DNA from: Nocardioides baculatus
GTDB taxonomy: Bacteria; Actinomycetota; Actinomycetes; Propionibacteriales; Nocardioidaceae
Assembly (NCBI RefSeq): GCF_016735675.1
Contig: NZ_JAERSG010000005.1
Span: 248,001-312,000 of the forward strand
Direction: 5' to 3'
Length of the DNA stretch: 64,000 nucleotides
The position numbers and the translations under genes were made by a program. This document shows, piece by piece, positions 40,657 to 49,324 of the stretch. Every line of letters starts with the position of its first letter. Position 1 is the first letter of the stretch. The notes under the pieces are model-generated. The model searched no databases and was not told where the DNA came from. It saw only the letters and a list, made by a program, of their open reading frames with translations.

Positions 40657-41127
40657 ATGACGATCGGCAAGCGCGTCCGCGCCTTCTTCGGCTCCTCCGG
40701 CTCGAGCAGCTCGGGCAGCTCGGGCGGCTCGACCTCCGACGGCGCCCGCTACGCGCCCGAGGCCGACGGCGAGCCCGACCCGGGCGAGGTCGTCTGGGCG
40801 TGGGTGCCCTACGAGGACGACCCGACGCAGGGCAAGGACCGACCGGTCCTGCTGCTCGACACCGCCGGCCCGGGCGAGGGCGACGGATGGGTCGGTCTGA
40901 TGCTGAGCAGCCAGGACCACGACCGGGACGCCGAGGACGAGGCACGCCACGGTCGCCACTGGATGGACGTCGGCACGGGAGCCTGGGACAGCCAGCGGCG
41001 CCCCAGCGAGGTCCGGCTCGACCGCCTCATCCACCTCGAGCGCGACGCCATCCGCCGCGAGGGAGCCGCGCTGGACGAGACGACCTTCCGTGACGTGGCC
41101 GAGGCATGGCGTGGCCTCTCCCGTTAG
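40657..41127 (+). CDS. PemK/MazF-like protein
   Basis: 156 residues. A Ser/Gly linker (SSGSSSSGSSGGS) follows a basic amphipathic start. The PemK/MazF fold is suggested by DPGEVVWAWVPYEDDPTQGKDRPVLLL (here shown only for its PGEVVWAWVPYEDD and KDRPVLLL parts) and MLSSQDHD. MazF-type toxins cleave mRNA at short sites, but many actinobacterial PemK-like proteins of this long form have no partner, and no antitoxin gene of matching type is adjacent. The C-terminal half (ERDAIRREGAALDETTF) is helical. Start ATG 40657. Confidence 0.75.
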   Translation: MTIGKRVRAFFGSSGSSSSGSSGGSTSDGARYAPEADGEPDPGEVVWAWVPYEDDPTQGKDRPVLLLDTAGPGEGDGWVGLMLSSQDHDRDAEDEARHGRHWMDVGTGAWDSQRRPSEVRLDRLIHLERDAIRREGAALDETTFRDVAEAWRGLSR

Positions 41128-41137
41128 GGTTCCCTCC

Positions 41138-42559
41138 GTGCTCGCCCGCCCTTCCTCCCCGCGCCGGTCCCTGCGCAGCAGCGGCCTCGTCGCCTGCGCA
41201 CTGGCGCTCGCGCTGTCCCTGGCGGCGTGCACCGACGACGCCGAGCCGGGCCCGGGCCCCTCGCCGACGAAGACCTCGAAGCCGACGGACAAGCCGCGCA
41301 AGATCACCTTCGGCGCCTACGGCTCCGAGGAGGAGGTGGCCGCCTTCCAGAGCGTCGTCGACTCCTTCAACGCCAGCTCGACCACCCGGCAGGTCACGCT
41401 GAAGTCGTGGCCCGACCACGAGTCGGCGCTCGCGGACGTGCTCGCCGGCAACGCGCCCGACGCCTTCCTCACCTCGCGCATCGACCTCGGCCAGCTCGTC
41501 GACGCCGAGGCGCTCCAGCCGGTGAGCCTGCTGCTCGACGAGCGCGGCGTCGACTTCGGCGACCGCTTCTCGCGCGACGCCGTCGACGCGTTCGCGATGG
41601 ACGACGAGCTCCAGTGCATGGCGTACTCGGTGTCCCCGATGGTCATCTACTACAACACCGACCTCGTCGACTTCGACAAGATGGAGCGCCGCGAGCTCGA
41701 CGTGCCGACGGCCGACGACGAGGGCGTACGCGACCGGTGGACGCTGGCGGAGTTCGAGGCTGCCGCGCGCTTCGCCTCGCGCCGCGGCGACACGCGCGGG
41801 GTCTGGATCGACCCGACGCTCCAGGGCCTCGCCCCCTTCATCTACTCCGGCGGCGGCCAGGTCTTCGACGACGACCGCGAGCCCACGTCGCTCGACTTCA
41901 GCGACGACAACACCCGCGAGGCGCTCGACCAGACGCTGCGGGTCCTGCGTGACTCGACGATCACGCCGACCAACGCCCAGCTCGCGCGGGCCACCCCGAC
42001 CCAGCTGTTCAAGCGGGGCGAGCTCGCGATGATCGCGGGGTTCCGCAACCTCGTCCCCGAGCTGCGCGACGCCGAGGACCTCGACTTCGACGTGCTCCCG
42101 ATGCCGATCATCGACTCGCGCGCGACCGTCGGCGACATCAACGGCCTCTGCATCTCCGCCGACTCCGAGGTCACCAACGACGCGGCCGACTTCATCGCGT
42201 ACGCCGTCTCGGACGCCGCGATCGCGACGGTCGCAGCGACCGGCTACATCGTGCCGGCCAACACCCAGGTCGCCGCGTCCGACGACTTCCTTGCGCCCGA
42301 CGACGAGCCGGCCAACTCGGCGGTCTTCAACGCGAGCATCCGCTACATGGTGGTGCCGCCGTTCATCGACCAGCGCGTCGCCCTCGTCGAGGCGGTGACC
42401 CCGCTCCTCGAGCGGCTCGTCACGGCGCCGGGCGTGCTCGACCTCGAGCTCACCACCGAGGAGATCGACCAGGCGTCGCGCACGATCCTGTCGCCCGAGG
42501 AGACCGAGTCGCCGACGGAGTCACCCACCGAGGAACCGACGGAGTCCCCGACCGAGTAG
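41138..42559 (+). CDS. ABC sugar-type substrate-binding lipoprotein
   Basis: 473 residues from GTG 41138, 11 bp after the previous stop; an in-frame GTG at 41090 inside the PemK gene is rejected. Signal peptide and lipobox LAAC (SLAAC-TDD), then a linker and the type 1 extracellular binding fold: KITFGAYGSEEEVAAFQSVV, ALADVLAGNAPDAFL, MVIYYNTDLVDFDK, RWTLAEFEAAARFA and the GELAMIAGFRN region. Such proteins bind oligosaccharides for ABC uptake. No permease genes follow, so it is an orphan. The tail is an acidic TESPTEEPTESPTE repeat. Confidence 0.85.
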   Translation: MLARPSSPRRSLRSSGLVACALALALSLAACTDDAEPGPGPSPTKTSKPTDKPRKITFGAYGSEEEVAAFQSVVDSFNASSTTRQVTLKSWPDHESALADVLAGNAPDAFLTSRIDLGQLVDAEALQPVSLLLDERGVDFGDRFSRDAVDAFAMDDELQCMAYSVSPMVIYYNTDLVDFDKMERRELDVPTADDEGVRDRWTLAEFEAAARFASRRGDTRGVWIDPTLQGLAPFIYSGGGQVFDDDREPTSLDFSDDNTREALDQTLRVLRDSTITPTNAQLARATPTQLFKRGELAMIAGFRNLVPELRDAEDLDFDVLPMPIIDSRATVGDINGLCISADSEVTNDAADFIAYAVSDAAIATVAATGYIVPANTQVAASDDFLAPDDEPANSAVFNASIRYMVVPPFIDQRVALVEAVTPLLERLVTAPGVLDLELTTEEIDQASRTILSPEETESPTESPTEEPTESPTE

Positions 42560-42617
42560 CCGCGGGGCACCGCCCCGAGCGATGGTCCACCCACACTCCC
42601 GCGCGCGGAAAGGGTGG

Positions 42618-43922
42618 CTACTCCGGGGCGGGCTCGTCCGGCTCGATGTCGGCGAGGAGGATCGCGCCGACCAGGGCCCCGGTGACGAGCTCGGCCTGCC
42701 ACGGCCGGGCGCCGAAGGCAGCGAGCTGCTCGCGGACCGCGAGGGCGAGGTCGGCGGGGTCGCGGGTGGCCGGCGGCGCCCACATCAGGCGGCGGAGGTA
42801 GTCGGGGGTCAGCAGGTTCTCGACCGGCAGGTGGTGCACCTCGGCGAGGTTGAGCATCGACTCGCGGGCCGCCTTGAAGCGTCGGTCGGCCACCGGCTCG
42901 CGGTCGCCCCAGGTGCGCGGGTGCGGGGGACCGTCGCCGCGCGGCGCCCGCGCGGGCAGCTCGTCCTCGCTCATCTCCCGGACCCGCTGGAGCGCCTCGA
43001 CCCAGGTGGCGGAGTAGCGGCCGGCGCCCCGGCCGTGGAAGCCCGGCGTCGCGAGCAGCGCCCGGCGATCGGTCGGCATCGCCGTGGCGGCGACGACGAT
43101 CGCGGAGTCGGGCAGGATCCGGCCGGGCGTCACGTCGCGCTCGGCCGCGATGGCGTCGCGCGCCTCCCAGAGGGCGCGAGCGGCACCGAGCGCCCGGCGA
43201 CCGCGCAGCCGGTGCACGCCCGACGTACGCCGCCACGCGTCGACGCGCACGGCCGGCTCGAAGTCGAGCAGGTGGTCGAACTCCTGGCGCGCCCACTCGG
43301 CCTTGCCGGTCTCCTCGAGCTCGGCGGCGATGTGGTCGCGCAGCTCGATGAGGACCTCGACGTCGAGCGCGGCGTACTCCAGCCACGGCGTGGGCAGGGG
43401 GCGCGTCGACCAGTCGGCGGCGGAGTGCTCCTTGCGCATCCGCTGGCCGAGCACCGTCTCGACGAGCGTGGCCAGACCGACGCGGGGGTAGCCGAGCAGC
43501 CGCCCGGCGAGCTCGGTGTCGAAGAGGCTCGTCGGCGTGAGGCCGACCTCGCGCAGGCAGGGCAGGTCCTGGGTGGCCGCGTGGAGGATCCACTCGGACC
43601 CGGCCAGCGCCTCCTGGAGCGGCGCCAGCGTGGTCATCTCGATCGGGTCGACCAGCCACGTGCCGGCACCCTCGCGGCGCAGCTGGATCAGGTAGGCCCG
43701 GTTGGAGTAGCGGTAGCCCGACGCGCGCTCGGCGTCGATCGCGACCGGACCGGTGCCGGCGGCCAGGGCGGCACTCGCCTCGGCCAGCCCCTCGTCGGTG
43801 TCGACCACCTCGGGCAGGCCGTCGCGCAGCACCAGCAGCGGAGCCGGCGCCGCCTCAACCGCGTCGCGGTCGGGTGAGGGCTCAGTCGTGGGCTCGGTCT
43901 CGGCCGGCTCGCGGTCGGCCAT
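42618..43922 (-). CDS. rnd: Ribonuclease D family 3'-5' exonuclease
   Basis: 434 residues from ATG 43922. The DEDD exonuclease domain (about 45-215) has VAIDAERASGYRYSNRAYL (Asp and Glu metal ligands), ILHAATQDLPCLRE, SLFDTELAGRLLGYP and WLEYAALDVEVLIEL (Tyr and Asp ligands). HRDC-like helical domains complete the C-terminus. It trims tRNA and structured RNA 3' ends. The rnd / DUF3000 / hemE arrangement is conserved in actinobacteria. It starts 2 bp after the DUF3000 stop on the same strand, forming an operon. Confidence 0.92.
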   Translation of the reverse strand: MADREPAETEPTTEPSPDRDAVEAAPAPLLVLRDGLPEVVDTDEGLAEASAALAAGTGPVAIDAERASGYRYSNRAYLIQLRREGAGTWLVDPIEMTTLAPLQEALAGSEWILHAATQDLPCLREVGLTPTSLFDTELAGRLLGYPRVGLATLVETVLGQRMRKEHSAADWSTRPLPTPWLEYAALDVEVLIELRDHIAAELEETGKAEWARQEFDHLLDFEPAVRVDAWRRTSGVHRLRGRRALGAARALWEARDAIAAERDVTPGRILPDSAIVVAATAMPTDRRALLATPGFHGRGAGRYSATWVEALQRVREMSEDELPARAPRGDGPPHPRTWGDREPVADRRFKAARESMLNLAEVHHLPVENLLTPDYLRRLMWAPPATRDPADLALAVREQLAAFGARPWQAELVTGALVGAILLADIEPDEPAPE

Positions 43923-43924
43923 GC

Positions 43925-44542
43925 TCACGTGCCGCGCTGACCGCGCCGGCTCGGGATCGCCGTGACGCCCTCGGGCACCGGCGGCAGCCCGACGGCGGTG
44001 CACATCAGCTCGCCCCACGCCTCGACGTGCGCGGTCATGTCGAGGCCGTCGTCGCCGACGGTCGGCGTCCACGACGCGCGGATCTCGACCTGCGCGGTGC
44101 CGGGCTCGTCGGCCATCCCGCCGAAGCTCTCGGTGGTGACGCAGGTGACCGTCCCGGAGGCGGCGTGGAACGCGGCGCCGTGCGCCTCGAGCGCCTCGGT
44201 GAGCCACGACCAGCCGACCGCGGCCAGCATCGGGTCGGCTCCGAGCTCGGGGTCGATGTCGGCGCGGGCGTAGGCCACGCAGCGGTAGGTGCCGTCCCAG
44301 GCGTCATTGCCCGCCGGGTCGTGCAGCAGGATCAGGCGGCCGGTGCCGAGGTCCTCGTCGTCGACGGTGACGTCGCCGCTGAGGGCCGACGACCACGGCG
44401 CGATGCGCTGCGGCGCGGGCATCTCCTCGCAGAAGACCTCCGGGCGCAGCGAGGCCTGCCGCATCGACTCCACAGCCGCACGGAACTCCGCAGGCCCAGC
44501 CCCGGCACCGCTGCCCGGGTGGGTCTCGTGACGGGCCACCAT
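43925..44542 (-). CDS. DUF3000 family protein
   Basis: 205 residues. The pattern EFRAAVESMRQASLRPEVFCEEMPAPQRIAPWS (quoted only as PAPQRIAPWS), DGTYRCVAYARADIDPE and AAVGWSWLTEALEAHG fits DUF3000, an actinobacterial family of unknown function that sits between rnd and hemE. Soluble and alpha/beta in character. The ATG at 44542 is 72 bp from the divergent hemE start at 44614. Confidence 0.88.
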   Translation of the reverse strand: MVARHETHPGSGAGAGPAEFRAAVESMRQASLRPEVFCEEMPAPQRIAPWSSALSGDVTVDDEDLGTGRLILLHDPAGNDAWDGTYRCVAYARADIDPELGADPMLAAVGWSWLTEALEAHGAAFHAASGTVTCVTTESFGGMADEPGTAQVEIRASWTPTVGDDGLDMTAHVEAWGELMCTAVGLPPVPEGVTAIPSRRGQRGT

Positions 44543-44613
44543 TCGGCCAGACTAGGCCAGCCGTGCGCTTCGCCGATGTGCCGCCACGCCGCCTGACCTG
44601 CGAAGATTCGGCC

Positions 44614-45660
44614 GTGACCGACGCCTCCGCCACGCCCCACCCCGGACTGTCCGAGAGCCCGTTCCTGGTGGCCGCGCGCGGCGGGAAGCCGTCGCACACT
44701 CCCGTCTGGTTCATGCGCCAGGCCGGTCGCTCGCTCCCGGAGTACCTCAAGGTCCGCGAGGGCATCGGGATGCTGGAGTCCTGCATGGACGCCGACCTGG
44801 TCACCGAGATCACCCTGCAGCCCGTCCGCCGCTACGGCGTCGACGCCGCGATCTTCTTCTCCGACATCGTGCTGCCGCTGAAGGCGGTGGGCGTCGACCT
44901 CGACATCAAGCCCGGCGTCGGCCCCGTCGTCGCCTCACCGGTCCGCACGCTCGCCGACGTCGAGGCGATCCCCGACCTCACCGACGAGCACGTCCCCTTC
45001 ATCTCCCAGGCCGTGCGCCAGCTCGTCGCCGAGCTCGGTGCGACCCCGCTCATCGGTTTCGCCGGGGCACCCTTCACCGTCGCGTCCTACCTCGTCGAGG
45101 GCGGTCCGTCGAAGGAGCACGCGAAGACCAAGGCGATGATGTTCGGCGCCCCCGACGTCTGGGACGCGCTGATGCGCAAGATCGCCGGCATCGCGGCGGC
45201 CTACCTCCGCATCCAGGTCGAGGCCGGCGCCTCCGCGGTGCAGCTGTTCGACTCGTGGGCGGGCGCCCTCACCCCGGCCGACTACCGCGCCTCCGTCATG
45301 CCCCACTCCGAGCGCGTCCTCGCGGCGGCGGGCGAGCTCGGCGTGCCGCGCATCCACTTCGGCGTGGGCACCACCAACCTGCTCGGCCTCATGGGCGAGG
45401 CCGGTGCCGACGTGGTCGGCGTCGACTGGCGTACGCCGCTGGAGCAGGCGATCCCGCTCGTCGGCGACCGCGTCGTGCAGGGCAACCTCGACCCGACGCT
45501 CGTCTTCGCGCCGACCGAGGTGATGACCGCGCGAGCGGCCGAGATCATCGAGGCCGGACGCGCGGCCAAGGGACACATCTTCAACCTCGGCCACGGGGTC
45601 ATCCCGTCGACGAACCCCGATCAGCTCACTGCGCTGACCGACTTCGTGCACGGCTACTGA
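44614..45660 (+). CDS. hemE: Uroporphyrinogen III decarboxylase
   Basis: 348 residues from GTG 44614, the start after which the conserved region begins; an upstream ATG (44563) adds non-conserved residues. Signature motifs are TPVWFMRQAGRSLPEY (substrate-binding Arg), AAIFFSDIVLPLKAVG, GFAGAPFTVASYLVEGG and HIFNLGHGVIPSTNPD. The enzyme converts uroporphyrinogen III to coproporphyrinogen III. Downstream heme steps are encoded at 56486 and 57840, not contiguous. Its 3' end overlaps the convergent LysR gene by 35 bp. Confidence 0.96.
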   Translation: MTDASATPHPGLSESPFLVAARGGKPSHTPVWFMRQAGRSLPEYLKVREGIGMLESCMDADLVTEITLQPVRRYGVDAAIFFSDIVLPLKAVGVDLDIKPGVGPVVASPVRTLADVEAIPDLTDEHVPFISQAVRQLVAELGATPLIGFAGAPFTVASYLVEGGPSKEHAKTKAMMFGAPDVWDALMRKIAGIAAAYLRIQVEAGASAVQLFDSWAGALTPADYRASVMPHSERVLAAAGELGVPRIHFGVGTTNLLGLMGEAGADVVGVDWRTPLEQAIPLVGDRVVQGNLDPTLVFAPTEVMTARAAEIIEAGRAAKGHIFNLGHGVIPSTNPDQLTALTDFVHGY

Positions 45661-46600
45661 TCGGCGTCACGACCGCCGGGTCCGCCTCGAGCGACGCGAG
45701 GTAGTCCCGCGCCTGGCGCACGAGCGCGGTCTGCAGGTCGCGGACCGGCTCGGGCACGCGCTCGGCGCGGCGGCGCAGCATCAGCAGGGTGACCGTCGTC
45801 GCCCCCTGACCGGCCAGGATCGGCCGCGTCGTCAGGATCCCGGCGCGCACCAGCGGGTCACCGGTGATGGAGAAGTCGGGCAGGATCGAGATCCCCAGCC
45901 CGGCGGCGACCATCGCCTTGCCCATCTCGGCCCCGTCGGTGGCGTACGTCGTCCCCGGCAGCGACCCGGCGAAGAGCCGGTGGGCGTAGCGGTGCATCAC
46001 GAAGCCCGGACGCATCAGGACGTGCGGCTCGGCGCGCAGGTCCTCGACGCTCACGTGGGGCTGCGAGGCGAGGGGGTGGTCGGCGCGCATGCACGCGACC
46101 GGGGTGCCCTCGATGAGCTTGTCGGCGACGATCGAGGCCGGGATCTCGTCGCCCGGGAGCACGTTGACCAGCCCCAGGTCGAGCGACCCCTCGGCGAGAC
46201 CCTGCTGGATGTCGGCCTGGCGAGCGTTGACCACCTCGACGCCGCCCGACCCGTGCTGGGCGTGCAGGTCGCGCAGCGCGGGCGCGAGCAGGGTGGAGGA
46301 GGCGGCGTTGACGGTGCCGATCCGCAGGTCGCGACGACGTACGGACTGCTGGCCGGCGGCCTGCCGCAGCCGGTCGACGGCCTCGAGGACGTCGGTCATG
46401 TTCTGGAGGAGGTCCAGTCCCTGGCGGCTGATCCGCGAGCCGGTCCGGCGACGGTCGAGGAGGGTGGCGCCGAGCTCCTTCTCGAGCTTGGTCACCGCCT
46501 CGCTCAGCGCGGGCTGGGAGATGTGCATGGCCTCGCTCGCCCGGCGGAGCGAGCCGTGCTCGGTCACCGCCGCGAGGTACTCCAGTTGTTCGATCCGCAC
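45626..46600 (-). CDS. LysR-family regulator of the sulfur cluster
   Basis: 324 residues from GTG 46600 with CAGGAG upstream. The N-terminal HTH (about 1-60) includes VRIEQLEYLAAVTEHGSLRRA and ISQPALSEAVTKLEKELGATL. The C-terminal effector domain has GTVNAASSTLLAPALRDL, LGLVNVLPGDEIP and ATDGAEMGKAMVAAGLGISIL. It faces the sulfone/sulfonate operon with 117 bp between starts, the classic divergent LysR layout. By analogy with Cbl/CysB/CmbR it likely senses sulfate, adenylylsulfate or an acetylserine-type signal; that is inference. Confidence 0.9.
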   Translation of the reverse strand: MRIEQLEYLAAVTEHGSLRRASEAMHISQPALSEAVTKLEKELGATLLDRRRTGSRISRQGLDLLQNMTDVLEAVDRLRQAAGQQSVRRRDLRIGTVNAASSTLLAPALRDLHAQHGSGGVEVVNARQADIQQGLAEGSLDLGLVNVLPGDEIPASIVADKLIEGTPVACMRADHPLASQPHVSVEDLRAEPHVLMRPGFVMHRYAHRLFAGSLPGTTYATDGAEMGKAMVAAGLGISILPDFSITGDPLVRAGILTTRPILAGQGATTVTLLMLRRRAERVPEPVRDLQTALVRQARDYLASLEADPAVVTPISSRARSRSAQ

Positions 46601-46643
46601 CCGATGCTCCTGCTCTGACGTGGTGGTCGGGAAAACCTTGCGC

Positions 46644-46662
46644 CCGGAAGTCACGCTTCCGG
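46644..46662. promoter_or_regulatory. Inverted-repeat operator candidate
   Basis: CCGGAAG (46644-46650) and CTTCCGG (46656-46662), a perfect 7-bp dyad with a 5-bp centre, lies between the LysR gene and the first oxidoreductase gene. An AT-rich stretch (TCTACTAAGTAACTATAC, 46680-46697) follows and likely holds the promoter. Confidence 0.5.
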
Positions 46663-46717
46663 ACCCCGGCTCCCTAAAGTCTACTAAGTAACTATACAAA
46701 ACGGGAGGAACCCACCC

Positions 46718-48022
46718 ATGACCACCCTGCGTGTCCGGCCCGCCCTCAGCCGGAACAGCTCGTCCGTCAGTCCCACCCCGCCTACCGCGGCCTCCGTCGA
46801 CTGGGCCGAGATCTTCTCGACCGTCGGCGAGGGTGCGCTCCAGCGCGAGCTCGACGGTGAGCTGCCCGTCGAGGCGGTGCGCCTCCTCAAGGCCGAGGGC
46901 TTCGGCGCGCTCCGGGTGCCGACGGCGTTCGGCGGCGGCGGGGTCGGCCTCGTCGACCTCGCCCGGCTCTGGATCGAGCTCGCAGCCGTGGACGCCAACC
47001 TCCCGCAGGCATTCCGCGGCCACTTCGCCCTCGTCGAGGACCGGCTGTGGCACCACGCCCGCTCGAGCGACCAGCGCGTGTGGTTCGACCGCTTCGTCGC
47101 CGGCGAGATGGCCGGCAACGCCTGGTCCGAGGTCGGCTCCGACATCGACCTGCCGCGCACGGTGATCCGCCCGCGCGCCGACGGGTCCTGGCGGCTGGAC
47201 GGCACGAAGTACTACACGACCGGCACGATCTTCGCGGAGTGGGCCGACGTCCACGTGCGCGTCGCGCGCCCCGGCCACCCCGACGAGGTCGAGGACCCGA
47301 CCGCGATCGCGCTGGTCGACACGCGCGACCCGGGTGTCAGCGTCACCGACGACTGGAACGGCTTCGGCCAGAAGGGCACCGGCAGCGGCACCACGACCTT
47401 CGACAACGTCGGCGTGCCGGCCGACCACGTGCTGCCCTTCGAGGAGCGCTTTCCCTACCAGACCGCGTTCTACCAGCTGAACCTCCTCGCGACCCTGACG
47501 GGCATCGCGAAGTCCGCCCTGGCCGACGTCGTCGACGCCGTCCAGAAGCGCACCCGCAACTTCTCCCACGCCAACGCTCCGCGCGTGCGCGACGACGCCC
47601 AGGTGCTCGCCCGGATCGGCGAGATCGCTGCTGCGGTGTACGCCGCCGAGGCCGCGACGCTCCGCGTGGCGGCCAGTGTCCAGGCCGTGGCCGATGCGGT
47701 GCTGGTCGGCGACGACGAGGTCGGCGCGCTGGTCGAGGCGAGCGAGATCGAGTCCTCCACCGCGCAGGTCGTCGTCTCCGAGCTCGTCCTGCGCGCGACG
47801 TCCGACGTCTTCGACGCGCTCGGTGCCTCGGCGACCGCGCGGCCCCTCGCCCTCGACCGGCACTGGCGCAACGCCCGCACCGTCGCCTCGCACAACCCGC
47901 GCATCCTGAAGGCCCGCGTCGTCGGCGCGCACGTCGTCAACGGGACCCCGCCGCCGTACGCCTGGTCGATCGGCGGCACCCGCCGGCGCCAGGACTGGAC
48001 GGAGAAGGCCCCGCAGGGCTGA
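46718..48022 (+). CDS. Acyl-CoA dehydrogenase-fold monooxygenase, SfnB/DszC type
   Basis: 434 residues with GGGAGG 9 bp upstream of ATG 46718. Acyl-CoA dehydrogenase fold: LPVEAVRLLKAEGFGALRVP, GNAWSEVGSDIDLPRTV, GSWRLDGTKYYTTGTIFAEW, VTDDWNGFGQKGTGSGTT and C-terminal RHWRNARTVASHNPRI, the DszC-like ending. Such enzymes use FMNH2 from a partner reductase to oxidise organosulfur compounds (DszC, SfnB/SfnC groups). The exact substrate is unknown. It is the first gene of the sulfur operon, separated from sfnG by 186 bp that hold a second promoter region. Confidence 0.85.
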   Translation: MTTLRVRPALSRNSSSVSPTPPTAASVDWAEIFSTVGEGALQRELDGELPVEAVRLLKAEGFGALRVPTAFGGGGVGLVDLARLWIELAAVDANLPQAFRGHFALVEDRLWHHARSSDQRVWFDRFVAGEMAGNAWSEVGSDIDLPRTVIRPRADGSWRLDGTKYYTTGTIFAEWADVHVRVARPGHPDEVEDPTAIALVDTRDPGVSVTDDWNGFGQKGTGSGTTTFDNVGVPADHVLPFEERFPYQTAFYQLNLLATLTGIAKSALADVVDAVQKRTRNFSHANAPRVRDDAQVLARIGEIAAAVYAAEAATLRVAASVQAVADAVLVGDDEVGALVEASEIESSTAQVVVSELVLRATSDVFDALGASATARPLALDRHWRNARTVASHNPRILKARVVGAHVVNGTPPPYAWSIGGTRRRQDWTEKAPQG

Positions 48023-48141
48023 CCGGTCACGCACCGGCTCCGGAGGGGGTGGCGGGTATTGCCTGCAAGGCAGCGCCTGTCACCCCCTCGACATCCCCGC
48101 TGTCCGGCAATTCGACGGACCGGGGGAGACCGCTGCTACGT

Positions 48142-48170
48142 TTGTCTACAAGATCGATAGAGATTAAGTA
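48142..48170 (+). promoter_or_regulatory. Promoter candidate for sfnG
   Basis: TTGTCT (48142-48147) and TAAGTA (48165-48170) at 17-bp spacing in the only AT-rich part of the 186-bp gap upstream of sfnG. The sequence GTCTAC followed by AAG resembles GTCTACTAAG near 46679, suggesting common control. The ribosome site GAGGAG lies near 48197. Confidence 0.4.
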
Positions 48171-48208
48171 GGAACCGGCACCGTCCGCTGCATCCCGAGG
48201 AGAGCCCG

Positions 48209-49324
48209 ATGAGCACGTCCCCCGCTCGCACCGCCGAGCCGCTGCAGTTCGCCTACTGGGTGCCCAACGTCTCCGGTGGCCTCGTCATCTCCGACATCGA
48301 GCAGCGCACCGGCTGGGACTACGACTACAACAAGCGCCTCGCGCAGACCGCGGAGAACAATGGCTTCGACTACGCCCTCACGCAGGTGCGCTACACCGCG
48401 TCCTACGGCGCCGCCTACCAGCACGAGGCGACCTCGCTGAGCCTGGCGCTCCTGCTCGCAACTGAGCGGCTCCAGGTGATGTCGGCCGTGCACCCCTACA
48501 TGTGGCACCCGGGCGTGCTGGCGAAGTTCATCGCGACCGCCGACCACCTCAGCAACGGTCGGGCCTGCATCAACGTCGTGTCGGGCTGGTTCAAGGACGA
48601 GGCCACGAGCATGGGCGTGCGGTGGCTCGAGCACGGCGAGCGCTACCGCATGACCGAGGAGTTCATCGCCTACATGCGCGCGATCTGGACCGACGACCAC
48701 GCCAGCTTCCGGGGCGACTTCTTCCAGCTCACCGACTTCGACATGAAGCCCAAGCCGCTGGACCTGCCCGGCAGGCCTACTCCTCAGGTCTTCCTGGGTG
48801 GCAACTCGACCGTCGCGCAGGGCGTCGCGGGTCGGCAGGCCGACTGGTACTTCGCCAACGGCAACACCCCCGACGGCATCGCCGAGCAGATCGCCGGCGT
48901 CGGCGCCTCCGCGCGGGCAGCCGGCCGCACGGTCAAGGTCGGCGTCAACGGCTTCATGGTCGCCCGCGAGACCGAGGCGGAGGCGCACGCCACCCTCGAG
49001 GAGATCATCGCGAAGGCCAACCCCGAGGCCGTCCAGGGCTTCGGCGACGCGGTGAAGCAGGCCGGCCAGTCCACCGGTGACAAGAAGGGGATGTGGCAGG
49101 ACTCCGACTTCCGCGACCTCGTCCAGTACAACGACGGCTTCCGCACCGGACTGGTCGGCACTCCCGAGCAGGTCGCGCACCGGATGATGGAGTTCAAGCG
49201 CCGCGGCGTCGACCTCTTCCTCCTCGGCTTCCTCCACTTCCAGGAGGAGGTCGAGCACTTCGGCCAGCACGTGCTCCCGATCGTGCGCGAGCTCGAGGCC
49301 GCCGAGGCCGAGAAGGTCGCGTGA
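48209..49324 (+). CDS. sfnG: Dimethylsulfone monooxygenase, SfnG-like
   Basis: 371 residues, bacterial luciferase-like (LLM) TIM barrel. The start QFAYWVPNVSGGLVISDIEQ and NKRLAQTAENNGFDYALTQVR, then RACINVVSGWFKDEA and ERYRMTEEFIAYMRAIW, match SfnG. SfnG is an FMNH2-dependent enzyme that converts dimethyl sulfone to methanesulfinate and formaldehyde. The operon also supplies FMN reductases and an SsuD-like desulfonase. The stop overlaps the next start (TGATG). Confidence 0.9.
   Translation: MSTSPARTAEPLQFAYWVPNVSGGLVISDIEQRTGWDYDYNKRLAQTAENNGFDYALTQVRYTASYGAAYQHEATSLSLALLLATERLQVMSAVHPYMWHPGVLAKFIATADHLSNGRACINVVSGWFKDEATSMGVRWLEHGERYRMTEEFIAYMRAIWTDDHASFRGDFFQLTDFDMKPKPLDLPGRPTPQVFLGGNSTVAQGVAGRQADWYFANGNTPDGIAEQIAGVGASARAAGRTVKVGVNGFMVARETEAEAHATLEEIIAKANPEAVQGFGDAVKQAGQSTGDKKGMWQDSDFRDLVQYNDGFRTGLVGTPEQVAHRMMEFKRRGVDLFLLGFLHFQEEVEHFGQHVLPIVRELEAAEAEKVA

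Noticed and set aside
40657-41127. Complete type II toxin-antitoxin pair
   Set aside because: No small DNA-binding antitoxin gene lies on either side; the upstream gene is a 198-residue helical protein 154 bp away.
45626-48034. One 802-codon regulator
   Set aside because: The upstream part is antisense to the first oxidoreductase gene; the LysR protein starts at GTG 46600 with a ribosome site.
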